Position numbers and translations under genes: made by a program. Positions 8,725 through 17,934 of a stretch of 64,000 nt of DNA are shown one piece after another. The DNA lies in contig UPYT01000013.1 in NCBI GenBank assembly GCA_900538475.1, forward strand, positions 1-64,000, read 5' to 3'. The DNA comes from an uncultured Clostridium sp. Its GTDB lineage: Bacteria; Bacillota; Clostridia; Lachnospirales; Lachnospiraceae. Below the pieces are notes generated by a model. The model had not been told where the DNA came from and made no database searches. It saw nothing but the letters and a program-made list of their open reading frames with translations. Each line of letters starts with the position of its first letter. Positions within the stretch are counted from its first letter, which is position 1.

Positions 8725-9609
8725 TTATTTTACAATGCTGGTACCGGAAATTTTCTCGTAGTACTTCACAATACTTGCGTGATCCTCTTTATCGCAGCCT
8801 TCTGTTCTCAGGAACTGCATAACCTCCATCATCTGAGCAGTCAGAGGAGCCGGAGAACTGATAGCATGAGCTGCGTTCAGTGCGTTGGTCAGATCCTTAA
8901 TATGCAGTTCAATACGGAAGCCCGGCTTGTAATTGCCATCCAGCATCATTGGCGCCTTTGCATCCATAACGGTAGAACCTGCCAGTCCTCCGCGGATTGC
9001 CTGATATACCAGCTCCGGATCCGTTCCTGCCTTCTTTGCAAAGGTCAGCGCCTCTGCCACTGCAGAAATATTGATTGCGACAATCATCTGGTTTGCCAGC
9101 TTTGCTACATTTCCGGAACCCAGCTCGCCAACATAAACAACAGAACCTGCCATAGACATCAACATATCATAATATTTGTCAAACAACTCTTTTTTGCCGC
9201 CGCACATAACAGAAATGGTTCCGTCAATTGCCTTTGGCTCTCCACCAGATACAGGGCAGTCCATCATGTCAATGCCCATTTTTGCCAGTTCTGCGCCGAT
9301 TGCCTTGCTCTCCGTCGGGTCAATTGAGCTCATGTCAATAACAACCAGTCCCGGCTTTGCACCTTCTGCAACACCATTTTCTCCCAGAACTGCTGCTCTT
9401 ACATGGGGAGAATTGGGAACCATAGTGATTACTGCCTCAACCTGGGAAGCCAGTTCCTTTCCACTTTCTGCAGCTGATGCGCCGCAGGAAACCAAATCAG
9501 CCACTGCATCTTTGTTAAAATCATATACAACCAGATCATAGCCTGCCTTTAACAGATTTTTTGCCATGGGTCTTCCCATAATTCCTAATCCAATAAATCC
9601 AATTTTCAT
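8725..9609 (-). CDS. garR: 2-hydroxy-3-oxopropionate (tartronate semialdehyde) reductase
   Basis: A 294-residue NAD(P)-dependent beta-hydroxyacid dehydrogenase. The Rossmann motif GFIGLGIMG opens the protein, the substrate-binding DCPVSGG lies near residues 118-123, and the catalytic Lys170 is in GSGNVAKLANQM. This matches GarR/GlxR, which reduces tartronate semialdehyde to D-glycerate; a 3-hydroxyisobutyrate dehydrogenase is the main alternative. The adjacent glycerate kinase favours GarR. GAGAGGAA lies before the ATG and a good promoter is found at 9660-9688. It is first in the metabolic gene group and directly downstream of the PrpR-type regulator. Confidence 0.82.
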   Translation of the reverse strand: MKIGFIGLGIMGRPMAKNLLKAGYDLVVYDFNKDAVADLVSCGASAAESGKELASQVEAVITMVPNSPHVRAAVLGENGVAEGAKPGLVVIDMSSIDPTESKAIGAELAKMGIDMMDCPVSGGEPKAIDGTISVMCGGKKELFDKYYDMLMSMAGSVVYVGELGSGNVAKLANQMIVAINISAVAEALTFAKKAGTDPELVYQAIRGGLAGSTVMDAKAPMMLDGNYKPGFRIELHIKDLTNALNAAHAISSPAPLTAQMMEVMQFLRTEGCDKEDHASIVKYYEKISGTSIVK

Positions 9610-9659
9610 GATATTTCCTCTCTTTCCTGTATTCCTGTGCCTCAGGTATCTATGACTGC

Positions 9660-9688
9660 ATTATAGATATCACAGCGAAAAGAAACAA
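9660..9688 (-). promoter_or_regulatory. Promoter of garR
   Basis: On the minus strand TTGTTT (9683-9688), a 17-base spacer and TATAAT (9660-9665), 51 bases ahead of the garR start. This is a sigma-70-type signal; no -24/-12 GG-N10-GC pair was found in the gap although the adjacent regulator descends from sigma-54 activators. Confidence 0.6.
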
Positions 9689-9786
9689 TGGTTGAATTTC
9701 ATAAAAACAGGATTTTTTCTTGTTCATCTGCCACAATCCTTCATTATTATTTCATATTCATTTCAAAATAATTGCATTTCATTTCT

Positions 9787-11682
9787 TTATGCAATCCCCC
9801 ACAGTTTCATTTTTCTCCACAGCGTTGTTTTGCTGATTCCCAGCGCTTCTGCTGTTTTTTCCCGGTTTCCATTGTACTTTTTCAGCACAGCACGAATCCG
9901 GCGCAGTTCCTCCGGCTCTTCCTCTAACGTGCCTTCTCCTGGCAGATTTAGACCTGGCGCGCGGTCAGGGACAGAAGGTTCCGGATACAATTCTCCAAGC
10001 AGTCTTTTCACTGTGTTCTCATCAATGGAACGCTTTCCGGCTGTTAAAATCAGCCTTTCACAAAAGTTCTCCACCTGAAACAGATTTCCTCTCCATGGAT
10101 ATTCCATCATCACCGCCCTGGCTCCTGCCGTCAGAACATGAAACCGTCCATACCGCTCACAGCAGCTTTGCAGTGTCATATCCAGCTTTCTTTTCAAATC
10201 CTCTTTTCTCTCCCTCAGAGGCGGTATGAAAAGCTCCAGTCCAGACAGAAGAAAATACAAATCGCTGCTGATTTTTCCTTCTGCCTCCAGCTCCGGCAGA
10301 GGACATTCTATTGTTATCATAATGCGCACATCGATCTTTCTCATACGGGCAATGTCTGCTCCGTGGCATACCTGAAACCGGATCAACTGACACAGACGGT
10401 ACTGGTTTGCCAGAGTCAGCTCCTCTGCATTCCTAAGAAGCAGGGTTCCGCCCTGAGCCTGAAGGGCCGCCCCCCTGGAACCAAAAATCAAGTCCCTCTG
10501 TTCCTCGCCGGACAATCCCCGGCAGGGAATATCAAGAAACGGACCCTCTTTTCTGGGACTGCTGTTGTGAATACTTTCTGCCAGCATTCGTTTTTCCGTT
10601 CCCGGCTCTCCCCGCAGCACTACCGGATACCGTGACAGGGCATACAGACTGGCAAGGCGCACACATTCCTGCATGGCAGGAGACCCCTGAAGGATATCCT
10701 CAAAACGCACCAGAGGCGGAAGCCCCCTTTCCTCCTGCTTTCGCCTCTGCTCCTGCCGTTTTTCCTTCGTCCCTGCTCTGGGAGCTGTTTTATGACAGGT
10801 AATAATTGCCCCTTCTACCCGTTCCTCATAGAGAACGGGAGCAATTACTGCAAAAACAGGCGTGTGATTCCATTCCAGAAACAGAGAAGAGTCCTTCCCC
10901 TCCTTCAAAACCTGCCGCAGCACTTCCTCGCCCAGCAGGGGTGCAAGTTCTCCTACGAAAAGTCCTTTCAGCTGTTCCTGTTTTTTTCCAATAATATCCT
11001 CCATCACAGGATTTACTGCCGTAATCAGCCCCTGACTGTCCAGACGGATTACTCCGCTAAAGGAATAATCCAGGAGTGTTTCCATCTGGGCTGCTGTCTT
11101 TTTCTCCACCTTCATGGCATAATCCAGATTCTCTGCCATCGCCATAGCCTGACGCATGGAATCTTCTGTGGTGGAAAGAAATAGGGAGGGAACCCCTGCC
11201 TCTGTGGCAATGGAAACTGCTGTGTCTCCTCCAATCACCAGATCCACACCGTCCTCCACAGCCCTTCGCACAATCCCTGGAAGCTGCGCCCCCTGCTCTG
11301 CAAAATACATGCGAAGATCGATTCCGTAAAGCTCGTCAAAATAAGACATGTCACAAAACATATTCCGGAATCCCACTACAGCAATAACCGGACGTGATTT
11401 CGCCACAATCTGTCTGGCTCTCATCACCAAAAGAGCCATTTCCTGTGCTGTCAGAACAATTTCCACTACAGGAATATCGGTGTACTGTTTGATCAGGGAT
11501 GCCTGAAGTCCTCTGGCAATGATAATGGATGCCCCGTCCGCTATGGCTTTTCTGGCCTCCATAACTGCATTCTCCGTAGAGATTACCCGCATTCCGTGAA
11601 TGGTATATTTTTTCTCCTGTAATATGTTGTGAGCCTGATGAAGCATTTCCTCTCTGGACACCAGAAGTATTGTCTTTCCCAT
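9787..11682 (-). CDS. PrpR-N domain regulator with degenerate sigma-54 AAA+ domain
   Basis: A 631-residue regulator. Residues 1-170 match the PrpR N-terminal sensor (the fold of propionate regulators), residues about 185-290 a PAS-like domain (SGVIRLDSQGLITAVNP), residues about 330-560 an AAA+ domain of sigma-54 activator origin, and the C-terminus a Fis-type helix-turn-helix (AEALGISKTTLWRKMK). The AAA+ part is crippled: Walker A reads GEPGTEKR, Walker B reads TLLLRNAEE instead of an FLDE type, and the GAFTGA loop is missing. It thus probably does not remodel sigma-54 polymerase and may bind DNA as a ligand-responsive switch. The start at 11682 has GGGAGG upstream; an earlier ATG lies within sbcC. 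It probably controls the garR genes just downstream. Confidence 0.8.
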   Translation of the reverse strand: MGKTILLVSREEMLHQAHNILQEKKYTIHGMRVISTENAVMEARKAIADGASIIIARGLQASLIKQYTDIPVVEIVLTAQEMALLVMRARQIVAKSRPVIAVVGFRNMFCDMSYFDELYGIDLRMYFAEQGAQLPGIVRRAVEDGVDLVIGGDTAVSIATEAGVPSLFLSTTEDSMRQAMAMAENLDYAMKVEKKTAAQMETLLDYSFSGVIRLDSQGLITAVNPVMEDIIGKKQEQLKGLFVGELAPLLGEEVLRQVLKEGKDSSLFLEWNHTPVFAVIAPVLYEERVEGAIITCHKTAPRAGTKEKRQEQRRKQEERGLPPLVRFEDILQGSPAMQECVRLASLYALSRYPVVLRGEPGTEKRMLAESIHNSSPRKEGPFLDIPCRGLSGEEQRDLIFGSRGAALQAQGGTLLLRNAEELTLANQYRLCQLIRFQVCHGADIARMRKIDVRIMITIECPLPELEAEGKISSDLYFLLSGLELFIPPLRERKEDLKRKLDMTLQSCCERYGRFHVLTAGARAVMMEYPWRGNLFQVENFCERLILTAGKRSIDENTVKRLLGELYPEPSVPDRAPGLNLPGEGTLEEEPEELRRIRAVLKKYNGNREKTAEALGISKTTLWRKMKLWGIA

Positions 11683-11714
11683 CTGTCTTCTATCCTCCCT
11701 GTATTTTTCTTCCG

Positions 11715-14700
11715 CTACCTTCCTCCTGCGATTACCTCCGCCCTGCTTCCTGTTCCTTCCCGGTTTCTGCATCTGGTTACCACGATTTTATGATCAATCC
11801 TCTCCTTCAGCTCAGAAACATGGGAGATAATTCCAACCAGCCGTTCTCCCTCTGTCAATCCCTCCAGTGCCTTCAGGGCCTGATTTAAGGCATCCTCATC
11901 CAGTGAGCCAAAGCCCTCATCTACAAACATGGCATCCAGGCGGATTCCGCCGGTTCTGGACTGAATTTCATCCGAAAGCCCCAGAGCAAGAGACAGGGAT
12001 GCCTGAAAGGTTTCCCCGCCGGACAAAGTCTTCACACTGCGCTCAGAACCATTATAATGATCAATTACATTCAGCTCCAGACCTGCTTTTTCTTTTTTAT
12101 TGTCACTGTCCTCCCTGCGTTTCAGCTCATACTGCCCGCTACTCATGGTCATAAGCCGCAGATTTGCCTTCCTGAGAATCCGATCAAAATAATTCATTTG
12201 TATATAAGTTTCCAGTTCGATTTTCTGCTTGCCGCTCAACGTTCCATTTGCAGTATCAGAAAGAGCCTTCAGCCACACATATTCCTGCTCAGCCTGTTCC
12301 ATAACCTGCCGCCGTCCAATGACTGCATCATAAATATTCCTGTTATTTTTTCCGGCTGCATACTGAGCATCCCTTTCTCTGGAAAGTTCCTGCTTTTGTT
12401 CCTCTGCCAGCGCAAGCGCTTCCAAAATACCAGCTTCCTCCAGACCTTCGCTTTCCGCCAGCTGGCTTTTCAGCGTCTTCTCTGCCTGAATCAATCCTGC
12501 CAGCAGCTCTTTCTGCCTCTGATACCTCTGTCCGCTCATCTCCCGTGCAGACTCCAGCTGTGCCTTTTTCTCTGCCCACAGTCTGATTCCCGTTTCCAGC
12601 GCCTCCTTCGTCTCTCCTGCCGTTTCTCCCTGCAAGTCAAGAATTCTCTCCTGGTATCCCTGAAGCTTAGTTCTCTGTTCTGTCATCTGCTTTTCACAGC
12701 TATGGATCACCGTCTCTGCCTCTTTCCGATTCTTCTCTGTCTCCTCCCGGCGCTGCTCCAGAGTTTTTCTTCGTTTCTCCCAAATGCTGTTTTTCTCAAG
12801 CTCTGCCATAACCTGACACCGTTTTTCCTCCAGAACAGATAAAAGTCCAGCGGCATGCTCTGCCGTATCATAATCCTCCGCATCTGCCCGCACAGTCTGC
12901 TCTTCGGAGTTCTTTTCCATTCCATCCTCCTCCCGCAGTCTGCAAATCTCCTCTAAACGCTTCTGAAGCTCCTGACACCCCCGTTCATCTGCTGCTCTCT
13001 GTTTCTCCATCTCCCGGAAAGCATTTTCCTTTTGCTGAAATTTCTCCTCCCCAGCCTTCAGACATGCCTCCAGCTTCTCTTTCTGCTCTTTCTCTGCCTC
13101 AGCCTGTCTTCGGCGGCAGCTGATTTCTTTTTCCAAAGAAATCAGCGTCTGTTGCTCCTTTTCTGCCAGCGCTTCCAGCTGCTCCGGCTCTGACACTCCA
13201 TACAGCGACATACCAGCCTGAGCAAGCTGTTCTTCTTCCTCCTCAAGGCGTTTTCTCCACTGTCCGGCTTCTCCGCTGAGCCGCTCTGTTTTTCCTTCTG
13301 CCTGATTTACTTCTTTTTCCTTTTTCTCCAGTTCTTCCTTCCCTGGTACGTTTTTCTGTACGCGGGCAGGCATAGGATGATGAAGAGAACCACATACAGG
13401 ACATGCCTCCCCCGACCTCAGCTGAGCGGCCAGAATGCCTGCCTGTCCGTCAAGAAACAGCTGCTCCAGCTCTGTGTACTGTTTTCGCAGGCTGCGGCTG
13501 ATTTCTGCTGCTGTCCCATACCTGGCCTGAAACTGTTTCAGATTTTCCGCTGCCGTTTTCCATTTGCTGATCCGTTCTGTCAGATGAAAAAGCTGAATTT
13601 TCCTATTTTCCAAAACCTGCTGTTCCCTTTGAATCTGCTCCAGAGAAAGCTCCGCAGCCTTTGCCTTTTCAAACTCCTCCCTGTCCTGCCTCAGCCTTTC
13701 TCCAACCTCAAAGGATTCCTTCTGAAGCAGAGACAGCTTTTCCTCTGTCAAGCTCAGCCTTTTCTTGGCCTGCTCCCACAAATTCCTGCCCTTCCCCAGC
13801 TCTGCCTGCTGCTGCTCCAGTCTCGCCTTTTCTGCCAAAAAGCGCTCTCTCCTGCCGTCAAGTCCCTGAAACTGTTCCAGTGCCTTTTCTATAGAATCCG
13901 CTTCCTCCTCCAGCTTCCCTAGCTTCTGTCCTTCTGCCTGCGCCTTCTTTTCCACTTGTGTAAGCGCCTGCCCCAGATCTTCCAGCTGTCTTTCCAGCTG
14001 TTCCATGGTACTCCATTTTTGCAGACGCTCTTTTGCCTGACGAATCTGCGTCTCCAGCAGCCCACAGTCCTCTGCAGCCTTCAAAGAAGCATCAGCTTCT
14101 CTCTGTGCCAGCTTCAGCCCCTCCTCGGCCTGTTTCCTGTCAGCCATCTTAACTTCCAGATCCTGCTCCAGTTTTTTTCTCTGCTGAAGCTTTTCTGCCC
14201 GCCCTGTTTCCCGCCTGATCGTTTCCTCCAGCTTTCTTAAAGAACTGTCCATTTCCTGAAGACGCTTTGCATCTCGTCCCAGAAGCTGACTTAAAATTTC
14301 CATACCGCGGACTGCTTTTCCGTCAAAATGCTCCTTCTTCAGCTCCTGAAATTCCAAAGACAGCTCCTCATCCTGCCCTGCATCTACTCCATCCAGATAC
14401 TGGCTGATGCTTCGGCGCAGCTCATCATACTGCTTCCACCTCTTCTTCACCTCTTCCTTCAGCCGGTCCTGCACCTCCCGATACAGCCCCGTATGAAAAA
14501 GCTGTCTGAAAATCTCTCCTCTTTCCGCTGTTCCCGCCAGTAGAAGCTTCTGAAAATCTCCCTGAGCAATCATGGCAATCTGCGTAAACTGCCGGTAATC
14601 CAGTCCGGTCAGCTCCGTAATCGCTTTTGTAACCTCTCTGGCCTTTGTAACTGGCTGCCGCCCGTCCGGGAAAGTCAGTTCTGCATCCGCCTTCTGAACA

Positions 14701-15026
14701 GTCATTCCACTTCCTCTTCCCTTGGGCCGCAGATATTCCGGATTTCGACGCACCCGGTAAGTTTTTCCCTGATAGGAAAAGGTCAGCTCCACAAAGGTTG
14801 GCGTTTCCGGCGCTGCATATTTGCTTCGGAACATTCCCGACTCTCTGACCTGCCCGCTGGCCTCTCCGTACAGCGCAAATGTAATTGCATCAAAAATTGT
14901 GGTTTTTCCTGCTCCTGTATCCCCTGTAATCAGGTAGAGCCCGCCCTTTCCAAACTTTTGAAAATCAAGCTCTGTCCTCCCTGCATAAGGGCCAAATCCA
15001 CTGAGAATCAAATATTCCGGTCTCAT
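11715..15026 (-). CDS. sbcC: Exonuclease subunit SbcC (Rad50-like SMC ATPase)
   Basis: A 1103-residue Rad50/SMC-type ATPase, partner of the SbcD nuclease in cleaving hairpins and blocked DNA ends. The Walker A segment (TGDTGAGKTT) lies near residue 35, a long Glu/Gln/Lys-rich coiled coil fills most of the chain, the zinc hook is Cys542-Pro-Val-Cys545, the ABC signature is LSGGETFQASL and Walker B reads LDAMFVDEGFGSLD near the C-terminus. The ATG overlaps the sbcD stop by four bases (ATGA), so the two are translationally coupled. Its 3' end is followed after 32 bases by the PrpR-type regulator, which may be read through from here. Confidence 0.95.
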   Translation of the reverse strand: MRPEYLILSGFGPYAGRTELDFQKFGKGGLYLITGDTGAGKTTIFDAITFALYGEASGQVRESGMFRSKYAAPETPTFVELTFSYQGKTYRVRRNPEYLRPKGRGSGMTVQKADAELTFPDGRQPVTKAREVTKAITELTGLDYRQFTQIAMIAQGDFQKLLLAGTAERGEIFRQLFHTGLYREVQDRLKEEVKKRWKQYDELRRSISQYLDGVDAGQDEELSLEFQELKKEHFDGKAVRGMEILSQLLGRDAKRLQEMDSSLRKLEETIRRETGRAEKLQQRKKLEQDLEVKMADRKQAEEGLKLAQREADASLKAAEDCGLLETQIRQAKERLQKWSTMEQLERQLEDLGQALTQVEKKAQAEGQKLGKLEEEADSIEKALEQFQGLDGRRERFLAEKARLEQQQAELGKGRNLWEQAKKRLSLTEEKLSLLQKESFEVGERLRQDREEFEKAKAAELSLEQIQREQQVLENRKIQLFHLTERISKWKTAAENLKQFQARYGTAAEISRSLRKQYTELEQLFLDGQAGILAAQLRSGEACPVCGSLHHPMPARVQKNVPGKEELEKKEKEVNQAEGKTERLSGEAGQWRKRLEEEEEQLAQAGMSLYGVSEPEQLEALAEKEQQTLISLEKEISCRRRQAEAEKEQKEKLEACLKAGEEKFQQKENAFREMEKQRAADERGCQELQKRLEEICRLREEDGMEKNSEEQTVRADAEDYDTAEHAAGLLSVLEEKRCQVMAELEKNSIWEKRRKTLEQRREETEKNRKEAETVIHSCEKQMTEQRTKLQGYQERILDLQGETAGETKEALETGIRLWAEKKAQLESAREMSGQRYQRQKELLAGLIQAEKTLKSQLAESEGLEEAGILEALALAEEQKQELSRERDAQYAAGKNNRNIYDAVIGRRQVMEQAEQEYVWLKALSDTANGTLSGKQKIELETYIQMNYFDRILRKANLRLMTMSSGQYELKRREDSDNKKEKAGLELNVIDHYNGSERSVKTLSGGETFQASLSLALGLSDEIQSRTGGIRLDAMFVDEGFGSLDEDALNQALKALEGLTEGERLVGIISHVSELKERIDHKIVVTRCRNREGTGSRAEVIAGGR

Positions 15027-16162
15027 ACTTCCCTCTCTTTGTCAATCTCTTCCATCAGTTTTCCTGCAAAGGCCCTCTGCCTTTCACTCATAGGACTGTT
15101 ATTCTGCAGCTCATAAAATTCTTCAAACAACTCCAGGCCTGTTTTTTCCTCCAGCCTTTCTACAGCCTCAATCAAATGACCTTCCCTTGTCCTTTTGTTG
15201 TCATACTCCAGGCGCATCAGATTCGGATAAACCACCCTCAGCTTCTGCATTCCATCTGGCACATCTTCTTCGTCCGTCAGAGTAATCTGCACATAGTCCT
15301 CCCGATCAAACTGCTCATAAAACGATTTCGCCGTTACCTCCAGATACGTTCCCCTGAGTCTTCTCATATCGTGAAGCGGCTTCAGCGGAATGGTTCTGAC
15401 CTGAATATTTCCTTTCTCCCTCAGTTCCGCCACTGTCACAGATTTTTGCTGCCCTGCCTCAGAAAAAGAATATTTTAATGGCGTTCCGCAGTACCGGATT
15501 GTTTCCCGGCCAACCTGCTGCGGGCTGTGAATATGTCCCAGAGCCACATAATCAAATGGCTCAAACAGCTCCGCACGAATCTGATCCAGTCCGCCCACAG
15601 CCAGCTCCTCTGATTCACTGAGAGATGCCCCGGTTACAAACTGATGAGCTGCCAGCACATTCCTTTTTTGCGGATCCAGGTTCAAATGAGAAAGAGCTGT
15701 GGCAACAGCCTCCTCACTGGTATCTGCCGGCTCATTTTCATAAACATGGCGTACTGCTGCCGGTTTTAAAAAGGGAAGAAGATGAATCCACACTTCCCCC
15801 CAGGAATCCTCCAGACACACACTGGTAAGCTTCCCATCATAAACCGGTGCCGAAAACACACGGCTTTCCCGCATCAGACGGCTTCCAAAGGCCAGACGCT
15901 CCGCTGAATCGTGATTTCCGCTGATGAGAAAAACAGCTGTACCTAATCTGGAAAGCTCCGTAAGAAAGTAGTCAAAAACCTGCACTGCCTCTGCAGACGG
16001 CACCGCTTTGTCATAAATATCTCCAGCCAGAATCACTCCATCCGGCTGCTCGTCCTTTACAATGCCAAGGATCTGCGCCAGAATATATTTCTGATCCTCT
16101 AGCATGGAAAACTCATTTACCCGTTTTCCAATATGAAGATCCGATAAATGTATCAATTTCAT
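15023..16162 (-). CDS. sbcD: Exonuclease subunit SbcD (Mre11-like)
   Basis: A 379-residue metallophosphoesterase, the nuclease half of SbcCD. The five calcineurin-type motifs are readable: DLHIG near residue 10, GDIYD, GNHDSAERL, then a later AAHQF and GHIHSPQ. Length fits the family. GAGGGAG precedes the ATG by 8 bases. It is first in the sbcDC pair and divergent from lysA; the gap holds a copy of a dispersed hairpin repeat on its side. Confidence 0.95.
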   Translation of the reverse strand: MKLIHLSDLHIGKRVNEFSMLEDQKYILAQILGIVKDEQPDGVILAGDIYDKAVPSAEAVQVFDYFLTELSRLGTAVFLISGNHDSAERLAFGSRLMRESRVFSAPVYDGKLTSVCLEDSWGEVWIHLLPFLKPAAVRHVYENEPADTSEEAVATALSHLNLDPQKRNVLAAHQFVTGASLSESEELAVGGLDQIRAELFEPFDYVALGHIHSPQQVGRETIRYCGTPLKYSFSEAGQQKSVTVAELREKGNIQVRTIPLKPLHDMRRLRGTYLEVTAKSFYEQFDREDYVQITLTDEEDVPDGMQKLRVVYPNLMRLEYDNKRTREGHLIEAVERLEEKTGLELFEEFYELQNNSPMSERQRAFAGKLMEEIDKEREV

Positions 16163-16248
16163 GGTATTGCTCCCTCTTTTTGTTTTTCTGTTTGCAAAGC
16201 TATAACCTCATGATACATGGAATTTAAACAAACCGTCAAGAAATTATA

Positions 16249-16360
16249 GTAACTATTCAGGATGGCGGGAGAACTGGCAGAAAAATTCGTGTCAAGCTTG
16301 CTTGTAAGCGGATTTTCCTTCCAGTTCTCACATCGAAGGAATCTCCGATGCTTCTTGCCC
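16249..16360 (-). repeat. Dispersed hairpin repeat, long copy between sbcD and lysA
   Basis: In reverse complement this 112-base stretch matches 45152-45259 with about 11 differences, roughly 90 percent identity. It has a GTAACTATTCAGGAT terminus, an internal GAGAACTGG/CCAGTTCTC inverted pair and a CATCGGAGA/TCGATG hairpin. The opposite terminus present in the 45107 copy is missing here. A 67-codon frame inside it is not credible. Confidence 0.75.
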
Positions 16361-16383
16361 ATTTTACCCTTCCGTGCTACAAT
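16355..16383 (+). promoter_or_regulatory. Likely lysA promoter
   Basis: TTGCCC (16355-16360), a 17-base spacer and TACAAT (16378-16383) about 90 bases before lysA. The -35 hexamer is the last six bases of the repeat copy. A short GGCGC-rich hairpin lies in the leader, but the conserved core of a lysine riboswitch is absent. Confidence 0.5.
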
Positions 16384-16471
16384 ACGTTAAAGAGTTTCGC
16401 AGGCGCGGTTTTCATACCCGGCGCTGCCAAAAGCTCTGATATCCCCAACCTTATCACGAAAGGAACCTTCA

Positions 16472-17740
16472 ATGAAAAAGATTTATACAAAAGTCACGGA
16501 AAACATGAATTTTTTTGAGGGGAACGATCCCACAGAGCTGGCCCGTCAGTACCAGACTCCTTTGTACGTTTACAATGAGCGGATTCTCCGCCAGCGCTGC
16601 CGGGATTTAAAAAATATGGTTACTTATCCCCATTTTGTCGTTGATTATTCTGCCAAGGCCAACTGTGGTCTGGCATTTCTTCAGATTGTGCGCTCTGAAG
16701 GGCTGGAGGTCGATGCCATGTCTCCCGGTGAGATCTATATGGAGCGGATGGCCGGATTTTCTCCAGAAGATATTTTCTATATCTGCAACAATGTTTCTCC
16801 AGAGGAAATGCAGTATGCTATTGATGCCGGAGTGCGGATCAGTGTAGATTCCTTAAGTCAGCTGGAGCAGTTTGGACAGCTGGCGCCAGGTCATTCGGTT
16901 GCTGTCCGGTTTAATCCCGGTGTCGGAGCCGGACATCATGAGAAGGTAATTACTGCCGGAAAGCTGACCAAGTTTGGCATTGACCCTGAAGATATTCCCC
17001 AGGTAAAAGCTCTCCTGAAAAAGTACGATCTGAAGCTGATTGGCATCAATCAGCACATTGGCTCTCTGTTTATGACAGGAGATGCCTTCACTGCCAGTCT
17101 GGAACCACTCTTTGCCATTGCCAGACAGTTTCCGGATCTGGAATTCGTAGATATGGGCGGCGGCTTCGGAATTCCCTACAAAAAAGAATTCGGAGAGGCA
17201 CCTCTTGATTTAAAGGAGCTGGGCGCGGCTATTGACAAGGCTCTCTATGCATTTTCTGAGGAATATGGACGTCCCCTTACCTTCCGTATTGAGCCGGGCC
17301 GCTATATTTCTGCAGAAAGCAGTGTCATTCTTTCTACGGTTCACTCCGTAAAACACAACCACGACCGCAAGTTTGTAGGCTGCGACTGCGGCTTCAATGT
17401 ACTCCAGCGCCCCATTATGTACGATTCCTATCACGGTGTGGAAATCTATCGGGCGGGAGATCAGCCCTCTGAAAAAGAGGAAACCGTTACTATCGTAGGC
17501 AATATCTGCGAAAGCGGCGATATTCTTGCCAAGGATCGAACACTGCCGGAGATTATGAAAGGCGATACGCTGTGTATCCTTGACACCGGAGCCTACGGCT
17601 TTACCATGGCCTCCAATTATAATAATCGTCTTCGCCCTGCCGAAATTCTCATTCGCGAGGATGGACAGGTTGTCCTTACCAGAGAACGGGAGCAGTTAGA
17701 AGACCTGATGCGCCATGTTATCCCCCTGGAATCTGTATAA
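16472..17740 (+). CDS. lysA: Diaminopimelate decarboxylase
   Basis: A 422-residue PLP enzyme of the alanine-racemase-fold decarboxylases, making L-lysine from meso-diaminopimelate. The PLP Lys is Lys62 in DYSAKANCG; the phosphate-binding MGGGFGIPY segment and FRIEPGRY follow, and the active-site Cys is in NICESGDILAKD, the pattern of LysA rather than ornithine/arginine decarboxylases. GAAAGGA precedes the ATG. It is single, with its own promoter and a strong terminator at 17754-17791. A carboxynorspermidine decarboxylase is an unlikely alternative given the CESGD pattern. Confidence 0.92.
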   Translation: MKKIYTKVTENMNFFEGNDPTELARQYQTPLYVYNERILRQRCRDLKNMVTYPHFVVDYSAKANCGLAFLQIVRSEGLEVDAMSPGEIYMERMAGFSPEDIFYICNNVSPEEMQYAIDAGVRISVDSLSQLEQFGQLAPGHSVAVRFNPGVGAGHHEKVITAGKLTKFGIDPEDIPQVKALLKKYDLKLIGINQHIGSLFMTGDAFTASLEPLFAIARQFPDLEFVDMGGGFGIPYKKEFGEAPLDLKELGAAIDKALYAFSEEYGRPLTFRIEPGRYISAESSVILSTVHSVKHNHDRKFVGCDCGFNVLQRPIMYDSYHGVEIYRAGDQPSEKEETVTIVGNICESGDILAKDRTLPEIMKGDTLCILDTGAYGFTMASNYNNRLRPAEILIREDGQVVLTREREQLEDLMRHVIPLESV

Positions 17741-17753
17741 TCACATTATCCGC

Positions 17754-17791
17754 TTTCCCGTCCGGAGCTTCCATCAAAACCGGACGGGAAA
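17754..17791 (+). terminator. Rho-independent terminator of lysA
   Basis: TTTCCCGTCCGG pairs with CCGGACGGGAAA across a 14-base loop, followed by a T-rich stretch (TTTCTTTTTC). It lies 13 bases after the lysA stop. Confidence 0.85.
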
Positions 17792-17817
17792 AGCAGTTTC
17801 TTTTTCTGATTTTCCTA

Positions 17818-17861
17818 TTGCAAATTTTCTCCCCTATTTGTATAATATATACTGTATACAA
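17818..17861 (+). promoter_or_regulatory. ispE-gntR promoter overlapped by a palindromic operator
   Basis: TTGCAA (17818-17823), a 17-base spacer and a perfect TATAAT (17841-17846). A palindrome TTGTATA-N10-TATACAA occupies 17838-17861 and covers the -10 and start region; inside it TATAC-T-GTATA is itself symmetrical. Such sites suit FCD-type GntR repressors, and one is encoded as the second gene of this transcript, so autoregulation is likely. Confidence 0.65.
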
Positions 17862-17934
17862 AATAATACAAAAATACAATCCAGAATCTATTTTTTGTTC
17901 TGCGATTTTTCATGAACTGCAAAGGAGAAGTGCC

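Noticed and set aside
9610..9786. Sigma-54 (-24/-12) promoter before garR
   Set aside because: No GG-N10-GC pair with proper context was found; a good sigma-70-type promoter is present.
16159..16362. 67-codon frame overlapping the sbcD start
   Set aside because: It consists mostly of the hairpin repeat and overlaps the sbcD ribosome site.
16384..16471. Lysine riboswitch before lysA
   Set aside because: The leader is under 100 bases and lacks the conserved L-box core; only a short GC hairpin is present.
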